A DNA stretch of 64,000 bases, taken from the NCBI GenBank assembly GCA_900618065.1, contig UYIL01000003.1:248001-312000 (forward strand), given 5' to 3'. The stretch is from Streptococcus thermophilus (lineage in GTDB: Bacteria > Actinomycetota > Actinomycetes > Mycobacteriales > Mycobacteriaceae). The position numbers were made by a program, and so were the translations under genes. Every line of letters starts with the position of its first letter. Position 1 is the first letter of the stretch. Below are positions 1 through 8,139 of this stretch, in pieces. The notes below the pieces were generated by a model. The model had not been told where the DNA came from. It ran no database searches and was given only the letters and a program-made list of their open reading frames with translations.

Positions 1-1
1 C

Positions 2-241
2 CGCGAACCGGCGAACGAAACCGAGGAGATCACGGCGGAGCTGTTTGCCGAATCGCTAGATATTGAGCCCGAGGACGTGCCGGTGGATGCTGATTACTTT
101 GACATGGGTGGGCACTCCATGGCGGTCATCAAGCTCTGCGCACTGCTGCGTGGAGAGCTGGGAGTGGAGGTTGGCGTGCGCGAATTCTACGGTCTGCGGA
201 CAGTCGAGCGCGTGGCGGAGTTTGTGGAGGCGCGCTCGTAG
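2..241 (+). CDS. C-terminal carrier (T/PCP) domain of a non-ribosomal peptide synthetase, partial
   Basis: The reading frame is open from base 2 and ends at a TAG (239-241), giving the last 79 residues of a larger protein cut by the window edge. It contains the phosphopantetheine attachment motif DMGGHSM, whose Ser carries the 4'-phosphopantetheine arm, followed by a helical carrier-domain tail ending in VEARS. No thioesterase follows the carrier, so either the product is released by a separate enzyme or this is a stand-alone carrier. The next genes are a Fes-like esterase, a formyltransferase and Fe-siderophore uptake genes, so I infer a hydroxamate or catecholate siderophore assembly line. 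The substrate cannot be read from this fragment. Confidence 0.8.
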   Translation, partial: REPANETEEITAELFAESLDIEPEDVPVDADYFDMGGHSMAVIKLCALLRGELGVEVGVREFYGLRTVERVAEFVEARS

Positions 242-243
242 AT

Positions 244-1248
244 TCAGCCCAGCAATTCGGCGAGTGCCGGGATGATCCCGTGGCGCCACATCGCAGGGTC
301 GTGGCCACCGGGCGTGCGGTGATTGGTGGTGGGAAAGCCGCGGCGTGTCAGGGCATCGGCCACTGCATCCACGTGTCGTTGCATGGGCGGCTCTTCTGCA
401 CCGCACGTCAGTACGATGCGTGCCAGACCGGAGCCACTGTGAGCCGCAGGATTTTCGAGTGAGGGGCCAGTGAGCTGTGCGGCAATGTCGCCTCCTGCGG
501 GCCCGTCCGAGAGCGTGTCCGCGAGCTCTGCAGAACGGTCAGCGGACCACCAGACGGCAGGGGACTGGGCGATGGCTCCTTTGATTGCAGGCGTGGTTTC
601 GGTGGAAGCCGTAAGAGCTGCGCGCAGGGCGGAGAGACCGCCGAAGCTTTGCCCCACCAGGACTATGTGGCTGCTGTTGATGATCGGCGGAAGCTCGGTG
701 GCCAGTGCGCTGGCGAATGTTTGGGAGGTGTACTCCTCGCTGCGGTCTTTGGCTGCCGGCAGGAAGACGCGGTTGATCTGGGGGATAAGCCCTGCCGTGA
801 CTGCCCGGTCCAGTGCGCCCGTGAGGTCATGCAGATGGATCCAGTCATCGCCATCCAAAAACACCACGGTGGTATCCGCACCGCGGTCATCGAGGCGCGC
901 GGTGCAGCGCCTGCCGAATACCTTCCGGTCGATGGACAGGCGTGCGCCGGGCAAGTCCGCGATGACTTCTGGGGAGCGAGGCGGCCAGAGTGTCTGGTCC
1001 ACAGAATCGCCGCTCAATAGGCTCGCCTGTGGGCCTGCGCCGTGTGCGTTATGTGGATCGGGATATTTCAGCTCGCCGGATTGAAAGCTATAGGTCACTG
1101 CTGAGTGCGCCGGGATGCGCACATCGACGGTGGACATCGATTCGGTGAGCTCGACGTTCGAGCGGTAGGGGTCCGGGAAAACGAGGGCTTCCGCATCCGC
1201 GGGCACCGAGATTCGGTGAAGGGTGGTCACGTCCGGGGAGTCTGGCAT
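244..1248 (-). CDS. Fes-like siderophore (enterochelin-type) esterase
   Basis: A 334-residue alpha/beta hydrolase. It has an N-terminal all-beta segment as in the Fes family and then the hydrolase core with nucleophile motif GQSFGG (Ser201) and a C-terminal GGHDPAMW in which His316 is the likely catalytic base. Family members cut ester bonds in ferric siderophores in the cytoplasm to release iron. No signal peptide is visible. It converges with the NRPS tail (2-bp gap) and is divergent from the formyltransferase across a DtxR-like box, which suggests iron-repressed expression. No good ribosome site precedes the ATG at 1248; a GTG at 1230 is an alternative start. Role by family is fairly sure; the substrate is unknown. 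Confidence 0.75.
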   Translation of the reverse strand: MPDSPDVTTLHRISVPADAEALVFPDPYRSNVELTESMSTVDVRIPAHSAVTYSFQSGELKYPDPHNAHGAGPQASLLSGDSVDQTLWPPRSPEVIADLPGARLSIDRKVFGRRCTARLDDRGADTTVVFLDGDDWIHLHDLTGALDRAVTAGLIPQINRVFLPAAKDRSEEYTSQTFASALATELPPIINSSHIVLVGQSFGGLSALRAALTASTETTPAIKGAIAQSPAVWWSADRSAELADTLSDGPAGGDIAAQLTGPSLENPAAHSGSGLARIVLTCGAEEPPMQRHVDAVADALTRRGFPTTNHRTPGGHDPAMWRHGIIPALAELLG

Positions 1249-1278
1249 GAAAATTGCGCCACTTTCATCATTGACTAC

Positions 1279-1297
1279 ATAGGTAAACCTAAGCTAA
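1279..1297. promoter_or_regulatory. DtxR-type iron box between divergent siderophore genes
   Basis: On the minus strand the 19 bases read TTAGCTTAGGTTTACCTAT, matching 15 of 19 positions of the DtxR consensus as I recall it (TTAGGTTAGSCTAACCTAA). It lies 11 bp before the formyltransferase ATG and 30 bp before the esterase start, so one bound dimer pair could repress both genes in iron-replete cells. Confidence 0.72.
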
Positions 1298-1307
1298 CAT
1301 CCCCTGC

Positions 1308-2252
1308 ATGCGAGTTGCTGTTTTCGGCTATCAGTCGTGGGGATACCGGACGTTGTCTGCGGTCATCAATGCTGGTCATGAAGTAGTTTTGGTAGTTACG
1401 CACCCTGCCAGCGATCACCCTTATGAGCAAATGTGGGCAGACTCCGTTGAGGAGCTCGCCAGCGAACATGAGCTCCAGGTGTGTGTCACTGAGCGCGTGG
1501 GTCAAGACGTCATTGAGGCGTTGCGCGATGCTGCACCAGACATCATCGTGGCCAACAATTGGCGAACCTGGCTTCCTCCCGAGGTTTTCAGCCTGGCCAA
1601 GCACGGCGCATTGAATGTCCACGATGGTCTCCTGCCCGAGTACGCCGGATTTTCGCCCATCCTGTGGGCGCTGTTGAACCGGGAAACTCACGTGGGCGTC
1701 ACTGTGCACGAGATGGATGAAGTGCTGGACGGCGGACCCATCGTTGCCCAGCGCGCGATCCCCGTGGGTCCGCAGGACACCACCACGGATCTCGTGGCCA
1801 AGACCATCGACCTCATCGAGCCCCTCGTGGAACGCGCATTGAGTGACGTCGCCCAAGGCACCGCCACTGCGCAACCTCAAGATCCCACCCGCGCTACGTA
1901 CTTCCACAAGCGCGGCGAGCAGGAATCTCGCATAGATTTCACCCAACCTGCGGAAGATATCGCCTTGCTGGTCAGGGCGCAGTCCGACCCGTACCCCAAT
2001 GCTTACTTTGAATTCCGAGGCCAGCGCGTCCGCGTGCTTTCCGCGCACGTCTCGCAGGGCCGCTTCGGCGGAACCCCCGGCCGAGTCACCATCCCTCACG
2101 AGGGAGGAATCGCGGTGGTCTGTGGATCGCCCCGTGCCAACGTGCCGGCGCCGGCGATTGTTCTGGATCGTGTTCGTCTCGACGACAACTCGGAACTGAC
2201 CGCCACCGAATTCTTTGGACATAGGGCTGGATATATCCAACCAAAGGTTTGA
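1308..2252 (+). CDS. Formyl-tetrahydrofolate-dependent formyltransferase, likely siderophore (hydroxyornithine) formylation
   Basis: A 314-residue protein of the methionyl-tRNA formyltransferase fold. The catalytic triad is recognisable: Asn103 and His105 in NVHDGLLP, and Asp141 in EVLDGGPI. The C-terminal OB-like part is present. A housekeeping fmt would normally sit beside def; here the gene is divergent from a siderophore esterase, follows a DtxR box and precedes an iron-siderophore binding protein. I therefore infer formylation of an N-hydroxylated amine of the siderophore, as in FxbA or CchA of exochelin and coelichelin. The ATG lies 11 bp after the iron box with no Shine-Dalgarno, so the message may be nearly leaderless. 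Fold is certain; substrate is inference. Confidence 0.78.
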   Translation: MRVAVFGYQSWGYRTLSAVINAGHEVVLVVTHPASDHPYEQMWADSVEELASEHELQVCVTERVGQDVIEALRDAAPDIIVANNWRTWLPPEVFSLAKHGALNVHDGLLPEYAGFSPILWALLNRETHVGVTVHEMDEVLDGGPIVAQRAIPVGPQDTTTDLVAKTIDLIEPLVERALSDVAQGTATAQPQDPTRATYFHKRGEQESRIDFTQPAEDIALLVRAQSDPYPNAYFEFRGQRVRVLSAHVSQGRFGGTPGRVTIPHEGGIAVVCGSPRANVPAPAIVLDRVRLDDNSELTATEFFGHRAGYIQPKV

Positions 2253-2317
2253 CCTTTCCCTTTTGTGTACGGGCCACGCCTCGCGCGGAAATCCGTCACC
2301 AGTAACAACGGAGAAAA

Positions 2318-3334
2318 ATGACACTCAAGAAGATTCTCGTTAGCACCGCTGCTGTGCTGACCTTGGGCGCGGCACTGACCGCTTGCTCGACTGATGACCA
2401 GTCCGGAAATTCCGGGGACTCCCAGGCAGTCAACGCCGAGCAGGGCGCATTCCCCACCACCATCGAGCACCGCTACGGCTCCACCGAAATCAAGGAAGCC
2501 CCGCAGCGCGTGGTCTCCTTGGGCTACACGGATCAGGACGCACTGCTGGCGCTGGGAGTTACTCCTGTCTCCGTGAAGTACTGGGACGGAATGACCCCGG
2601 ATGGTCAGGCTGCGGGCAACTGGTCCAATGACAAGATCGAGGGCGACACTCCTCGGATCGACAAGGACACAGAAGTCAACGCGGAAGCCATCGCCAAGGA
2701 CAATCCAGACCTCATCGTGGCCGTGTACTCGGACATCGATGAAGACACGTACAAGAAGCTGTCTGAGATCGCCCCTGTCGTCGTACAAAAGGGCGAATAC
2801 GAAGAACTACAGCAACCATGGGACGTGACCACGGAAGAGATCGGGCAGGCCGTGGGCAAGCCTGAAGAGGCAAAGCGCCAGGTGGAGCAGGTCAAGGAGA
2901 AGTTCGCAGAGCTCAAGGGCCGCCACCCAGAATGGGCCGAAAAGGAACTCGGCGTGGCCACTGTCTCCGACGAGAGCCTGGCTGTCTTTGCCGAGGGCGA
3001 TCCGCGTAGCCGCTTCTTCACCGAGCTGGGATTCAAGATCAACCCGGCCTACGCGGGCATCACCAAGGACAAGTTCTACGGTGAGGTCTCCAAGGAAAAC
3101 GCAGACCAGATCAACTCTGACGTGCTGGTGTGGGATCAACTGTCTTACTCTCCGAAGCAGAGCAAGGCTTCTGTGACCGAGGATCCGATCGTGGGCAAGC
3201 TGCCCGCCGTGAAGGACGGACACAGTGTCTACCTGGAAGGCGACCTGGAAAAGGCCTTCGGATGGCAGACCGTGCTGAGCCTGAACTACCTGCTGGACAA
3301 GATCGAGCAGCCGTTGGCAGACGCCACGAAGTAG
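2318..3334 (+). CDS. Iron-siderophore ABC transporter substrate-binding lipoprotein (FecB/FepB class)
   Basis: A 338-residue protein with an N-terminal lipoprotein signal ending in LTAC (acylated Cys23), so it should be anchored on the outer face of the membrane. The rest matches the class III periplasmic-binding fold, including the typical start of the mature domain (RVVSLGYTDQDALLALGVTPV) and long connecting helix. The start is supported by GGAG ten bases upstream. It follows the formyltransferase by 65 bp on the same strand and probably shares its iron-regulated transcript. Its permease and ATPase partners lie on the opposite strand at 4157-7202. A terminator follows at 3351. Confidence 0.9.
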   Translation: MTLKKILVSTAAVLTLGAALTACSTDDQSGNSGDSQAVNAEQGAFPTTIEHRYGSTEIKEAPQRVVSLGYTDQDALLALGVTPVSVKYWDGMTPDGQAAGNWSNDKIEGDTPRIDKDTEVNAEAIAKDNPDLIVAVYSDIDEDTYKKLSEIAPVVVQKGEYEELQQPWDVTTEEIGQAVGKPEEAKRQVEQVKEKFAELKGRHPEWAEKELGVATVSDESLAVFAEGDPRSRFFTELGFKINPAYAGITKDKFYGEVSKENADQINSDVLVWDQLSYSPKQSKASVTEDPIVGKLPAVKDGHSVYLEGDLEKAFGWQTVLSLNYLLDKIEQPLADATK

Positions 3335-3350
3335 TCTGAATCAACTGCCG

Positions 3351-3384
3351 AACCGCCCCGCATGAACGTGCTGGGGCGGTTTTG
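3351..3384 (+). terminator. Rho-independent terminator after the siderophore-binding lipoprotein gene
   Basis: AACCGCCCC and GGGGCGGTT form a 9-bp perfect stem around a loop of about 12 bases, followed by TTTGC. It sits 17 bp after the stop codon. The U-tract is short. Confidence 0.75.
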
Positions 3385-3507
3385 CTGTTGCTGGCTAGGG
3401 GACGGGCACTCATGGGGATAACGGATGCACGCTAGGGGCGAGCTGCCTGTATTCCGGTCAGAAACCGGGGTAAGAATAGACCAGTTGTTTTCTAGAAGGG
3501 ATTCCCT

Positions 3508-4146
3508 GTGCACTTAAGCGACCTCATGGACGCCACCACCCTGCTCCAGAACTTTGGCGGCTGGGCGCTCGGCGGCATTGCGCTGATTATCTTTATTGAA
3601 TCCGGCGTGCTCTTCCCGTTCCTCCCCGGCGATTCCATGCTGGTCACCGCGGCAATCTTGCGCGATCAGCTGGGCTTGAACGTTCCGATTCTGGTGGGCG
3701 TGGCCATCGTCGCGGCGTTCTTGGGCGACCAGGTAGGTTTCTGGCTCGGCCACCGCTTTGGCCGCAAGTTGTTTAAGCCCGACGCCAAGATCCTCATAAC
3801 CGAGCACCTCGAACAAGCCGAGGCTTTCTTCCTGAAGTACGGGCCGTTGGCTCTGGTACTGGGGCGCTTCATCCCGATCGTGCGTACCTACATTCCCGTG
3901 GCCGCTGGTACCGCGGAGATGCCGTACAAGAAGTTCGTGGGATGGAACGTCACGGGTGCAGTGCTGTGGATTGTCAGCATGGTCGGCATTGGCGTGCTGC
4001 TGGGGGATATCCCGGGCATTGCGGATCGCATCGACATGATCGCCATCGTCATCGTGCTGGTGTCTGTGACTCCGGTGGTGATTTCCGCGATGATCAACTG
4101 GCGGAAGTCCAAGAAGACTCCCGCCCAGGAGCTGATGGAGGACTAA
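3508..4146 (+). CDS. DedA-family membrane protein (SNARE-associated/VTT domain)
   Basis: A 212-residue integral membrane protein with about five hydrophobic segments. DedA hallmarks are present: the E-x-G-x-x-F-P-x-P-G-D stretch (ESGVLFPFLPGDSML, about residues 32-46), the G-D-x-x-G-[FY] segment, and the second conserved FIPIVRTYIPVAAG block. DedA proteins are proposed lipid flippases, including undecaprenyl-phosphate recycling, and affect envelope stress and membrane potential. GTG at 3508 is chosen because AGAAGGG lies about ten bases upstream; ATG at 3526 is an alternative. It lies between the two halves of the siderophore uptake system but has its own upstream gap and no evident iron role. 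Confidence 0.88.
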   Translation: MHLSDLMDATTLLQNFGGWALGGIALIIFIESGVLFPFLPGDSMLVTAAILRDQLGLNVPILVGVAIVAAFLGDQVGFWLGHRFGRKLFKPDAKILITEHLEQAEAFFLKYGPLALVLGRFIPIVRTYIPVAAGTAEMPYKKFVGWNVTGAVLWIVSMVGIGVLLGDIPGIADRIDMIAIVIVLVSVTPVVISAMINWRKSKKTPAQELMED

Positions 4147-4149
4147 GCC

Positions 4150-4174
4150 CTGATCGTCACTTGGGGACGATCAG
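4150..4174. terminator. Bidirectional hairpin between convergent dedA and siderophore ATPase genes
   Basis: CTGATCGTC (4150-4158) pairs with GACGATCAG (4166-4174) around a 7-base loop. It overlaps the last codons of the minus-strand ATPase gene and lies 4 bp beyond the dedA stop. No clear U-run follows, so its termination strength is uncertain. Confidence 0.5.
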
Positions 4175-4939
4175 CGGACCGCCGGTGACAGGATCCTCGA
4201 TGACTAGCGCGTTGAGGGCAAACGCCTCGAGCAGTAGCTCTGGGGTAATGACCTCGCTGGGACGCCCGGTGGCGAGGACCTGTCCATCCTTCATCACCAC
4301 GAGATTATCGCTGTAGCGTACAGCCAAGTTGAGATCGTGCAGCACCATCACCACAGTCCGATCCAGCTCTCGGCGTAGACGCTGCACCAGCTCCAAAATC
4401 TCTACCGACGTGGCCAGATCCAGGTAGGTGGTGGGCTCGTCCAGGAACAGGATGTCCGTGTTCTGCGCAAGAACCATGGAGATCCACACACGCTGCCGCT
4501 GCCCTCCGGACAGAGAATCCAGGGTGCGCTCCGCCAGCCCCATCGAGCCAGTCATTTCCAGCGCCTTGTGCACCTCGGCTTCGTCCGTGGACGACCACTG
4601 ACGGATCCACGATTGGTGTGGGTGCCGACCGCGCGAGACGAGATCAGCCACGTTGAGTCCCTCCGGGGCGGTAGGGGTTTGTGGCAGCACGCTGATGGTC
4701 CGTGCGAGGTCCTTGCGCCTGATGGATGAGATATCGGCGCCGTCTAACAGCACTTCGCCCTCATTCGCCGGAAGGAGACGAGACATGGCTCGCAACAACG
4801 TGGATTTGCCGCAGCCATTGGGGCCGATGATTGTGGTGATCTGCCCGCGAGGAAAGTCCACGTCCAAGCCTTCGATGACCGTCCGGTCGCCGTAGCCCAC
4901 GGCGAGGCCGCGTGCGCTCATGCTGTGCTTCTGAGTCAT
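4157..4939 (-). CDS. Iron-siderophore ABC transporter ATP-binding protein (FecE/FepC class)
   Basis: A 260-residue ABC ATPase: Walker A GPNGCGKST (about 39-47), Q-loop, signature LSGGQRQR (143-150), Walker B ILFLDEP (163-169), and the H-loop in VMVLHDLN. It energises ferric-siderophore import with the two permeases just upstream. I chose ATG 4939 because AGAAGGA lies four bases before it and the usual FecE N-terminus follows. A longer frame would start at 4993, overlapping the permease stop, and would add 18 non-homologous residues; translation from it by coupling is possible. Confidence 0.9.
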   Translation of the reverse strand: MTQKHSMSARGLAVGYGDRTVIEGLDVDFPRGQITTIIGPNGCGKSTLLRAMSRLLPANEGEVLLDGADISSIRRKDLARTISVLPQTPTAPEGLNVADLVSRGRHPHQSWIRQWSSTDEAEVHKALEMTGSMGLAERTLDSLSGGQRQRVWISMVLAQNTDILFLDEPTTYLDLATSVEILELVQRLRRELDRTVVMVLHDLNLAVRYSDNLVVMKDGQVLATGRPSEVITPELLLEAFALNALVIEDPVTGGPLIVPK

Positions 4940-4989
4940 GTGTCCTTCTTTGTTCGCGGCACTGCTAACTTCCAGGGTGGGATCTTTTC

Positions 4990-6084
4990 TCATGCCGTGG
5001 TTGACCTATTCCGTTGGACCAGCAAATAAATAAGGAACGCACCGCCGATTGCCGAGGTGAGAATGCCCACCGGCAGCTCTACGGGCAGAAGAGTTTGGGT
5101 GCTGATATCTGCCAGCAGGAGTAGCGCAGCGCCGGTCAGCGCAGAGGCCAGAAGCGGTGGTGCAGAGCAGTTGCACAAGCGCAGCGCCACCTGTGGGGCC
5201 ACGAAGGCGACGAACCCGATGGGGCCAGCGGCCGAGACCGCCACTGCTGCCAAAGCCACGGCAGCGGCGAGCAGAAGCACCTGCACACCCTGGACGTTTT
5301 GTCCCAAAGCCCGTGCAGTATCCGAGCCCAGCAAGGTGGCTAAAAGTTGGTGACCAATCCAGGCCAGCAGCGGTGTAAACACCAACACAACAATGGCGAT
5401 GGGCCACATCTTGGACCAGTCCGCAGTGCTCAGGGAGCCAGTAAGCCAGAACTGCGCGGCCGCGGCATCGCGCAACTCCGTGCGGATCATCAGGAAGTTG
5501 ATATACGAGGTCAACAGAGCAGAGATGATGATGCCGAACAGCACTAGCCGGAAGGAATCAGTCGATCTCCTCCACGCCAGAGCCCACATCACCGTTGCGG
5601 TGACAGCCGCACCAAGCACCGCGGCCAAGGGAATGCCGATGCTGCTGAGCCAGCCGAGGAAACCACCAGCGCCACCACCCAGAGTGATGACGGTGACCGC
5701 GGCCGCGGACGCGCCCGTAGTGAAGCCCAAGATATCCGGGCTGGCCAGCGCATTGCGAGTCACGGACTGAGTGAGGGCTCCGGATAATCCCAGCGCACAG
5801 CCCACCAGAATGGCCGTCAGCGCACGAGGCATGCGCCAATCCAAAACCACCAGACGCTCAATGCGGGTGCCCTGGCCGGTGAACAGCACCTCCAGCACAC
5901 GAGCCGGGGACACAGGATAGTCACCCAGGCCGATGGAGACCGCCGCTAGCAAGACGATCGCCACGAGCAGCAATAGAGACACCGTCAACGCGCGAGGGCG
6001 CCAGACCACAGAAAATGAGCCCACGCGGAATGGCGGGCGCCCAGGGATAGTGGAAGAGGTAGGGCGGGCAAGGAGGGAACTCAT
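4990..6084 (-). CDS. Iron-siderophore ABC transporter permease (FecCD family, second subunit)
   Basis: A 364-residue polytopic membrane protein of the FecCD/BtuC family with about nine to ten membrane segments, the conserved RMPRALTAILVGCALGLSGA block near the first periplasmic turn, and the AAGPIGFVAFVAPQVALRL segment in the C-terminal half that contacts the ATPase. It forms the channel with the permease encoded just upstream: its ATG overlaps that gene's stop (shared base 6084), so the two are translationally coupled. In this family the pair transports ferric siderophores or haem; siderophore is favoured by the neighbours. Confidence 0.9.
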   Translation of the reverse strand: MSSLLARPTSSTIPGRPPFRVGSFSVVWRPRALTVSLLLLVAIVLLAAVSIGLGDYPVSPARVLEVLFTGQGTRIERLVVLDWRMPRALTAILVGCALGLSGALTQSVTRNALASPDILGFTTGASAAAVTVITLGGGAGGFLGWLSSIGIPLAAVLGAAVTATVMWALAWRRSTDSFRLVLFGIIISALLTSYINFLMIRTELRDAAAAQFWLTGSLSTADWSKMWPIAIVVLVFTPLLAWIGHQLLATLLGSDTARALGQNVQGVQVLLLAAAVALAAVAVSAAGPIGFVAFVAPQVALRLCNCSAPPLLASALTGAALLLLADISTQTLLPVELPVGILTSAIGGAFLIYLLVQRNRSTTA

Positions 6085-7202
6085 TAAATGGCCACCACCC
6101 GGCGTCGATAAATAAGGGCGATGAAGAACGGCGCGCCCACGAACGCGAGGATGATGCCTACTTGCAACTCGCCCGGACGAGCGATCAGACGGCCCACCAC
6201 GTCTGCGAACAGCATCATCACCGCACCCGTCAGGGCAGAGTAAGGGAGGATCCAGCGGTAATCAGGGCCCGTGATGGCGCGCACGAGGTGCGGGACCACC
6301 AGGCCGATGAAGGTGATGGGGCCGGCGGCAGCTGTCGCGGCACCGGCCAGCAGTGCGATCAGAGCCATGCCAATCAGGCGGGCGCGCTGGGTGTTGATGC
6401 CCAGTCCGGAGGCGATGTCATCGCCCAGATTCAGGAGGTTTAGCTGCGGTGCCGTGATGAACGCCAGCAGGAGGCCCACCAGGATAAACGGCAGCACGCC
6501 GTAGAACACGGTGAGATCCCGGCCCGCGATGGAGCCGACGGTCCAGAAGCGCATGCGATCCAGATTGGCATCGTCAGTGAGGATAAAACCGCTGATGATG
6601 GCGCTGAGGACCGCGGACAAAGCCGCGCCGCCGAGGACCAGCGTCATTGGATTGGCCTGTCCTCCTCCTATGGACGCCAAACTAAACACCAACGCAGTAG
6701 CAGCGATGGCCCCACCGAACGCCCACATGCTGGTAGCCCACACGGACGTCACACCCAGCAAGGAGAAGCTGGCAACCACGGCCAGGGACGCACCGTAGTT
6801 GATGCCGAGAATGCCCGTGTCCGCGAGAGGGTTGCGCGTGTGCCCTTGGATCAATGCACCGGAGGCGCCAAGGGCAGCACCGGCGACTAGGCCCAACAGG
6901 GTGCGGGGAATGCGGAGCTCGACGATCACGCGCTGATCCACATTCAGCCCCTCCGCGTGGCCGAACGCCGTGCCGAGATCGCGGAACACGGCGGACACTT
7001 CTCCAAAAGGGATCTGCCGTGATCCAAACACGATGCTGGCAACGATGCTGGCGAGCAATAGGAGGAAAAGGACGCCGAGGCCGACGAGGCGACGCGGGAT
7101 TTTACCTGATGGAGCGCTGGCAGAAGCGTCCGCAGTAGCGTCCGCGCGAGACCCCAGGTGTGATTGAGAAGGGGATTGCGCATGCGGGGTAGAGATAGCC
7201 AT
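6084..7202 (-). CDS. Iron-siderophore ABC transporter permease (FecCD family, first subunit)
   Basis: A 372-residue FecCD permease and first gene of the three-gene uptake operon. It has a charged cytoplasmic N-terminus of about 40 residues, then about ten membrane segments; family blocks RIPRTLLGLVAGAALGASGA and AAGPITFIGLVVPHLVRAI are present. The start at 7202 has AAGGAGGA close upstream. A DtxR-like box lies 58 bp before it (7260-7278), so this operon is probably derepressed when iron is low. Confidence 0.9.
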   Translation of the reverse strand: MAISTPHAQSPSQSHLGSRADATADASASAPSGKIPRRLVGLGVLFLLLLASIVASIVFGSRQIPFGEVSAVFRDLGTAFGHAEGLNVDQRVIVELRIPRTLLGLVAGAALGASGALIQGHTRNPLADTGILGINYGASLAVVASFSLLGVTSVWATSMWAFGGAIAATALVFSLASIGGGQANPMTLVLGGAALSAVLSAIISGFILTDDANLDRMRFWTVGSIAGRDLTVFYGVLPFILVGLLLAFITAPQLNLLNLGDDIASGLGINTQRARLIGMALIALLAGAATAAAGPITFIGLVVPHLVRAITGPDYRWILPYSALTGAVMMLFADVVGRLIARPGELQVGIILAFVGAPFFIALIYRRRVVAI

Positions 7203-7259
7203 GCATTCCTCCTTGACGCGTGAAAGTCCATGATCTTAACGGGAGCAAGCTTATGTGAA

Positions 7260-7278
7260 CAAGGTAAGCCTAATCAAA
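7260..7278. promoter_or_regulatory. DtxR-type iron box upstream of the siderophore permease operon
   Basis: On the minus strand the 19 bases read TTTGATTAGGCTTACCTTG, matching about 14 of 19 positions of the DtxR consensus with the central TTAGGCTnACCT intact. It is 58 bp upstream of the first permease ATG. Confidence 0.68.
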
Positions 7279-7347
7279 GTACTACAAGGAGGGATTGTGG
7301 AGCTGTGCAGGTGAGTGTGTGAGCCAGCAGGTGCGGCTAGTGAGGTC

Positions 7348-7371
7348 GGTCGGCCCTGAATGGCGCCGACC
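7348..7371. other. GC-rich hairpin in the gap between the siderophore operon and rpsH
   Basis: GGTCGGC (7348-7354) pairs with GCCGACC (7365-7371) around a 10-base loop. No U-run follows on either strand, so this is not a clear terminator. It lies upstream of the rpsH promoter and might shield it from read-through. The rest of 7279-7404 holds nothing I can name. Confidence 0.35.
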
Positions 7372-7404
7372 CTACACCTCAGCTCTATGCTTCTGAGCAG
7401 GGAT

Positions 7405-7433
7405 TTGGACATGTTTTAGCTGGTTGCTAGGCT
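7405..7433 (+). promoter_or_regulatory. Sigma-A type promoter for the rpsH operon
   Basis: TTGGAC (7405-7410) and TAGGCT (7428-7433) are separated by 17 bp, close to the corynebacterial housekeeping consensus. A transcript starting near 7440 would have a leader of about 285 nt before rpsH. Confidence 0.6.
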
Positions 7434-7439
7434 AGTCAG

Positions 7440-7726
7440 GTCTTGCCGTAGGTAGGTACCCCCATGTTCTTTTTTTCGACGCTAACGCGTCAAAATCCCG
7501 GGAATGCCACATGACCTGCGGAAAGAGTCTCCCGCTACAAGGGAGAAAAACTGTACATCCACTTTGTTACAGGCCCCTCGCCCGAAGCGGCCGCACGGAT
7601 AAAGGCAGCGAGCACCCCTAACTACTGAGTTAGGCGGAGCGTGAGTAGCCAGCGATCGTGCGGTACACGCGATTCATCAAGGGTGAGCACGGGAACCGTA
7701 ACGAAAAAGGCAACAGGTCACTTCAC
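7440..7726 (+). promoter_or_regulatory. Long 5' leader of the rpsH operon with small hairpins
   Basis: No gene is visible in this stretch. It contains a T-run with a short inverted repeat (GACGCTAACGCGTC near 7480) and a small stem CCTAAC/GTTAGG (7618-7623 with 7630-7635). Ribosomal operon leaders often bind an operon protein for feedback, and S8 does so in enterobacteria. I cannot match this leader to a known S8 target. Confidence 0.4.
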
Positions 7727-8125
7727 ATGACCATGACTGATCCGATTGCGGACATGTTGTCACGAGTGCGCAACGCAAACAATGCGTTCCACGACACCGT
7801 GTCTATGCCATCCTCCAAGATCAAGGCCAACATCGCCGAAATCTTGAAGCAGGAAGGCTACATCGCCGACTACTCCGTTAACGACGAGACCGTCGGCAAG
7901 ACCCTGGAGCTTAACCTGAAGTACGGCCCATCTCGCGAGCGTTCCATCGCTGGCGTGCGTCGTGTTTCCAAGCCGGGTCTGCGCGTTTACGCAAAGTCCA
8001 CTAATCTGCCAAAGGTTCTCGGTGGCCTGGGCGTGGCTATTATCTCCACGTCCCAGGGTCTGCTGACTGACCGTGAGGCCAACAACAAGGGCGTGGGCGG
8101 AGAAGTCCTCGCCTACGTCTGGTAA
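7727..8125 (+). CDS. rpsH: 30S ribosomal protein S8
   Basis: 132 residues, the usual S8 length, opening with [17 protein letters not shown] and closing with the conserved [10 protein letters not shown]8 binds helix 21 of 16S rRNA during central-domain assembly. ATG 7727 gives the family N-terminus; upstream in-frame starts would add an unrelated extension. It is the first gene of the spc-type cluster in this window. In several corynebacteria rpsH is separated from rplE by unrelated genes, so the siderophore genes before it need not mean a rearrangement. Confidence 0.97.
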   Translation: MTMTDPIADMLSRVRNANNAFHDTVSMPSSKIKANIAEILKQEGYIADYSVNDETVGKTLELNLKYGPSRERSIAGVRRVSKPGLRVYAKSTNLPKVLGGLGVAIISTSQGLLTDREANNKGVGGEVLAYVW

Positions 8126-8139
8126 GAGGAGGTTTAACC

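Noticed and set aside
7297..7314. Five-codon frame after AAGGAGG as a cysteine-containing leader peptide
   Set aside because: No attenuator structure or sulfur gene follows; it lies upstream of the rpsH promoter.
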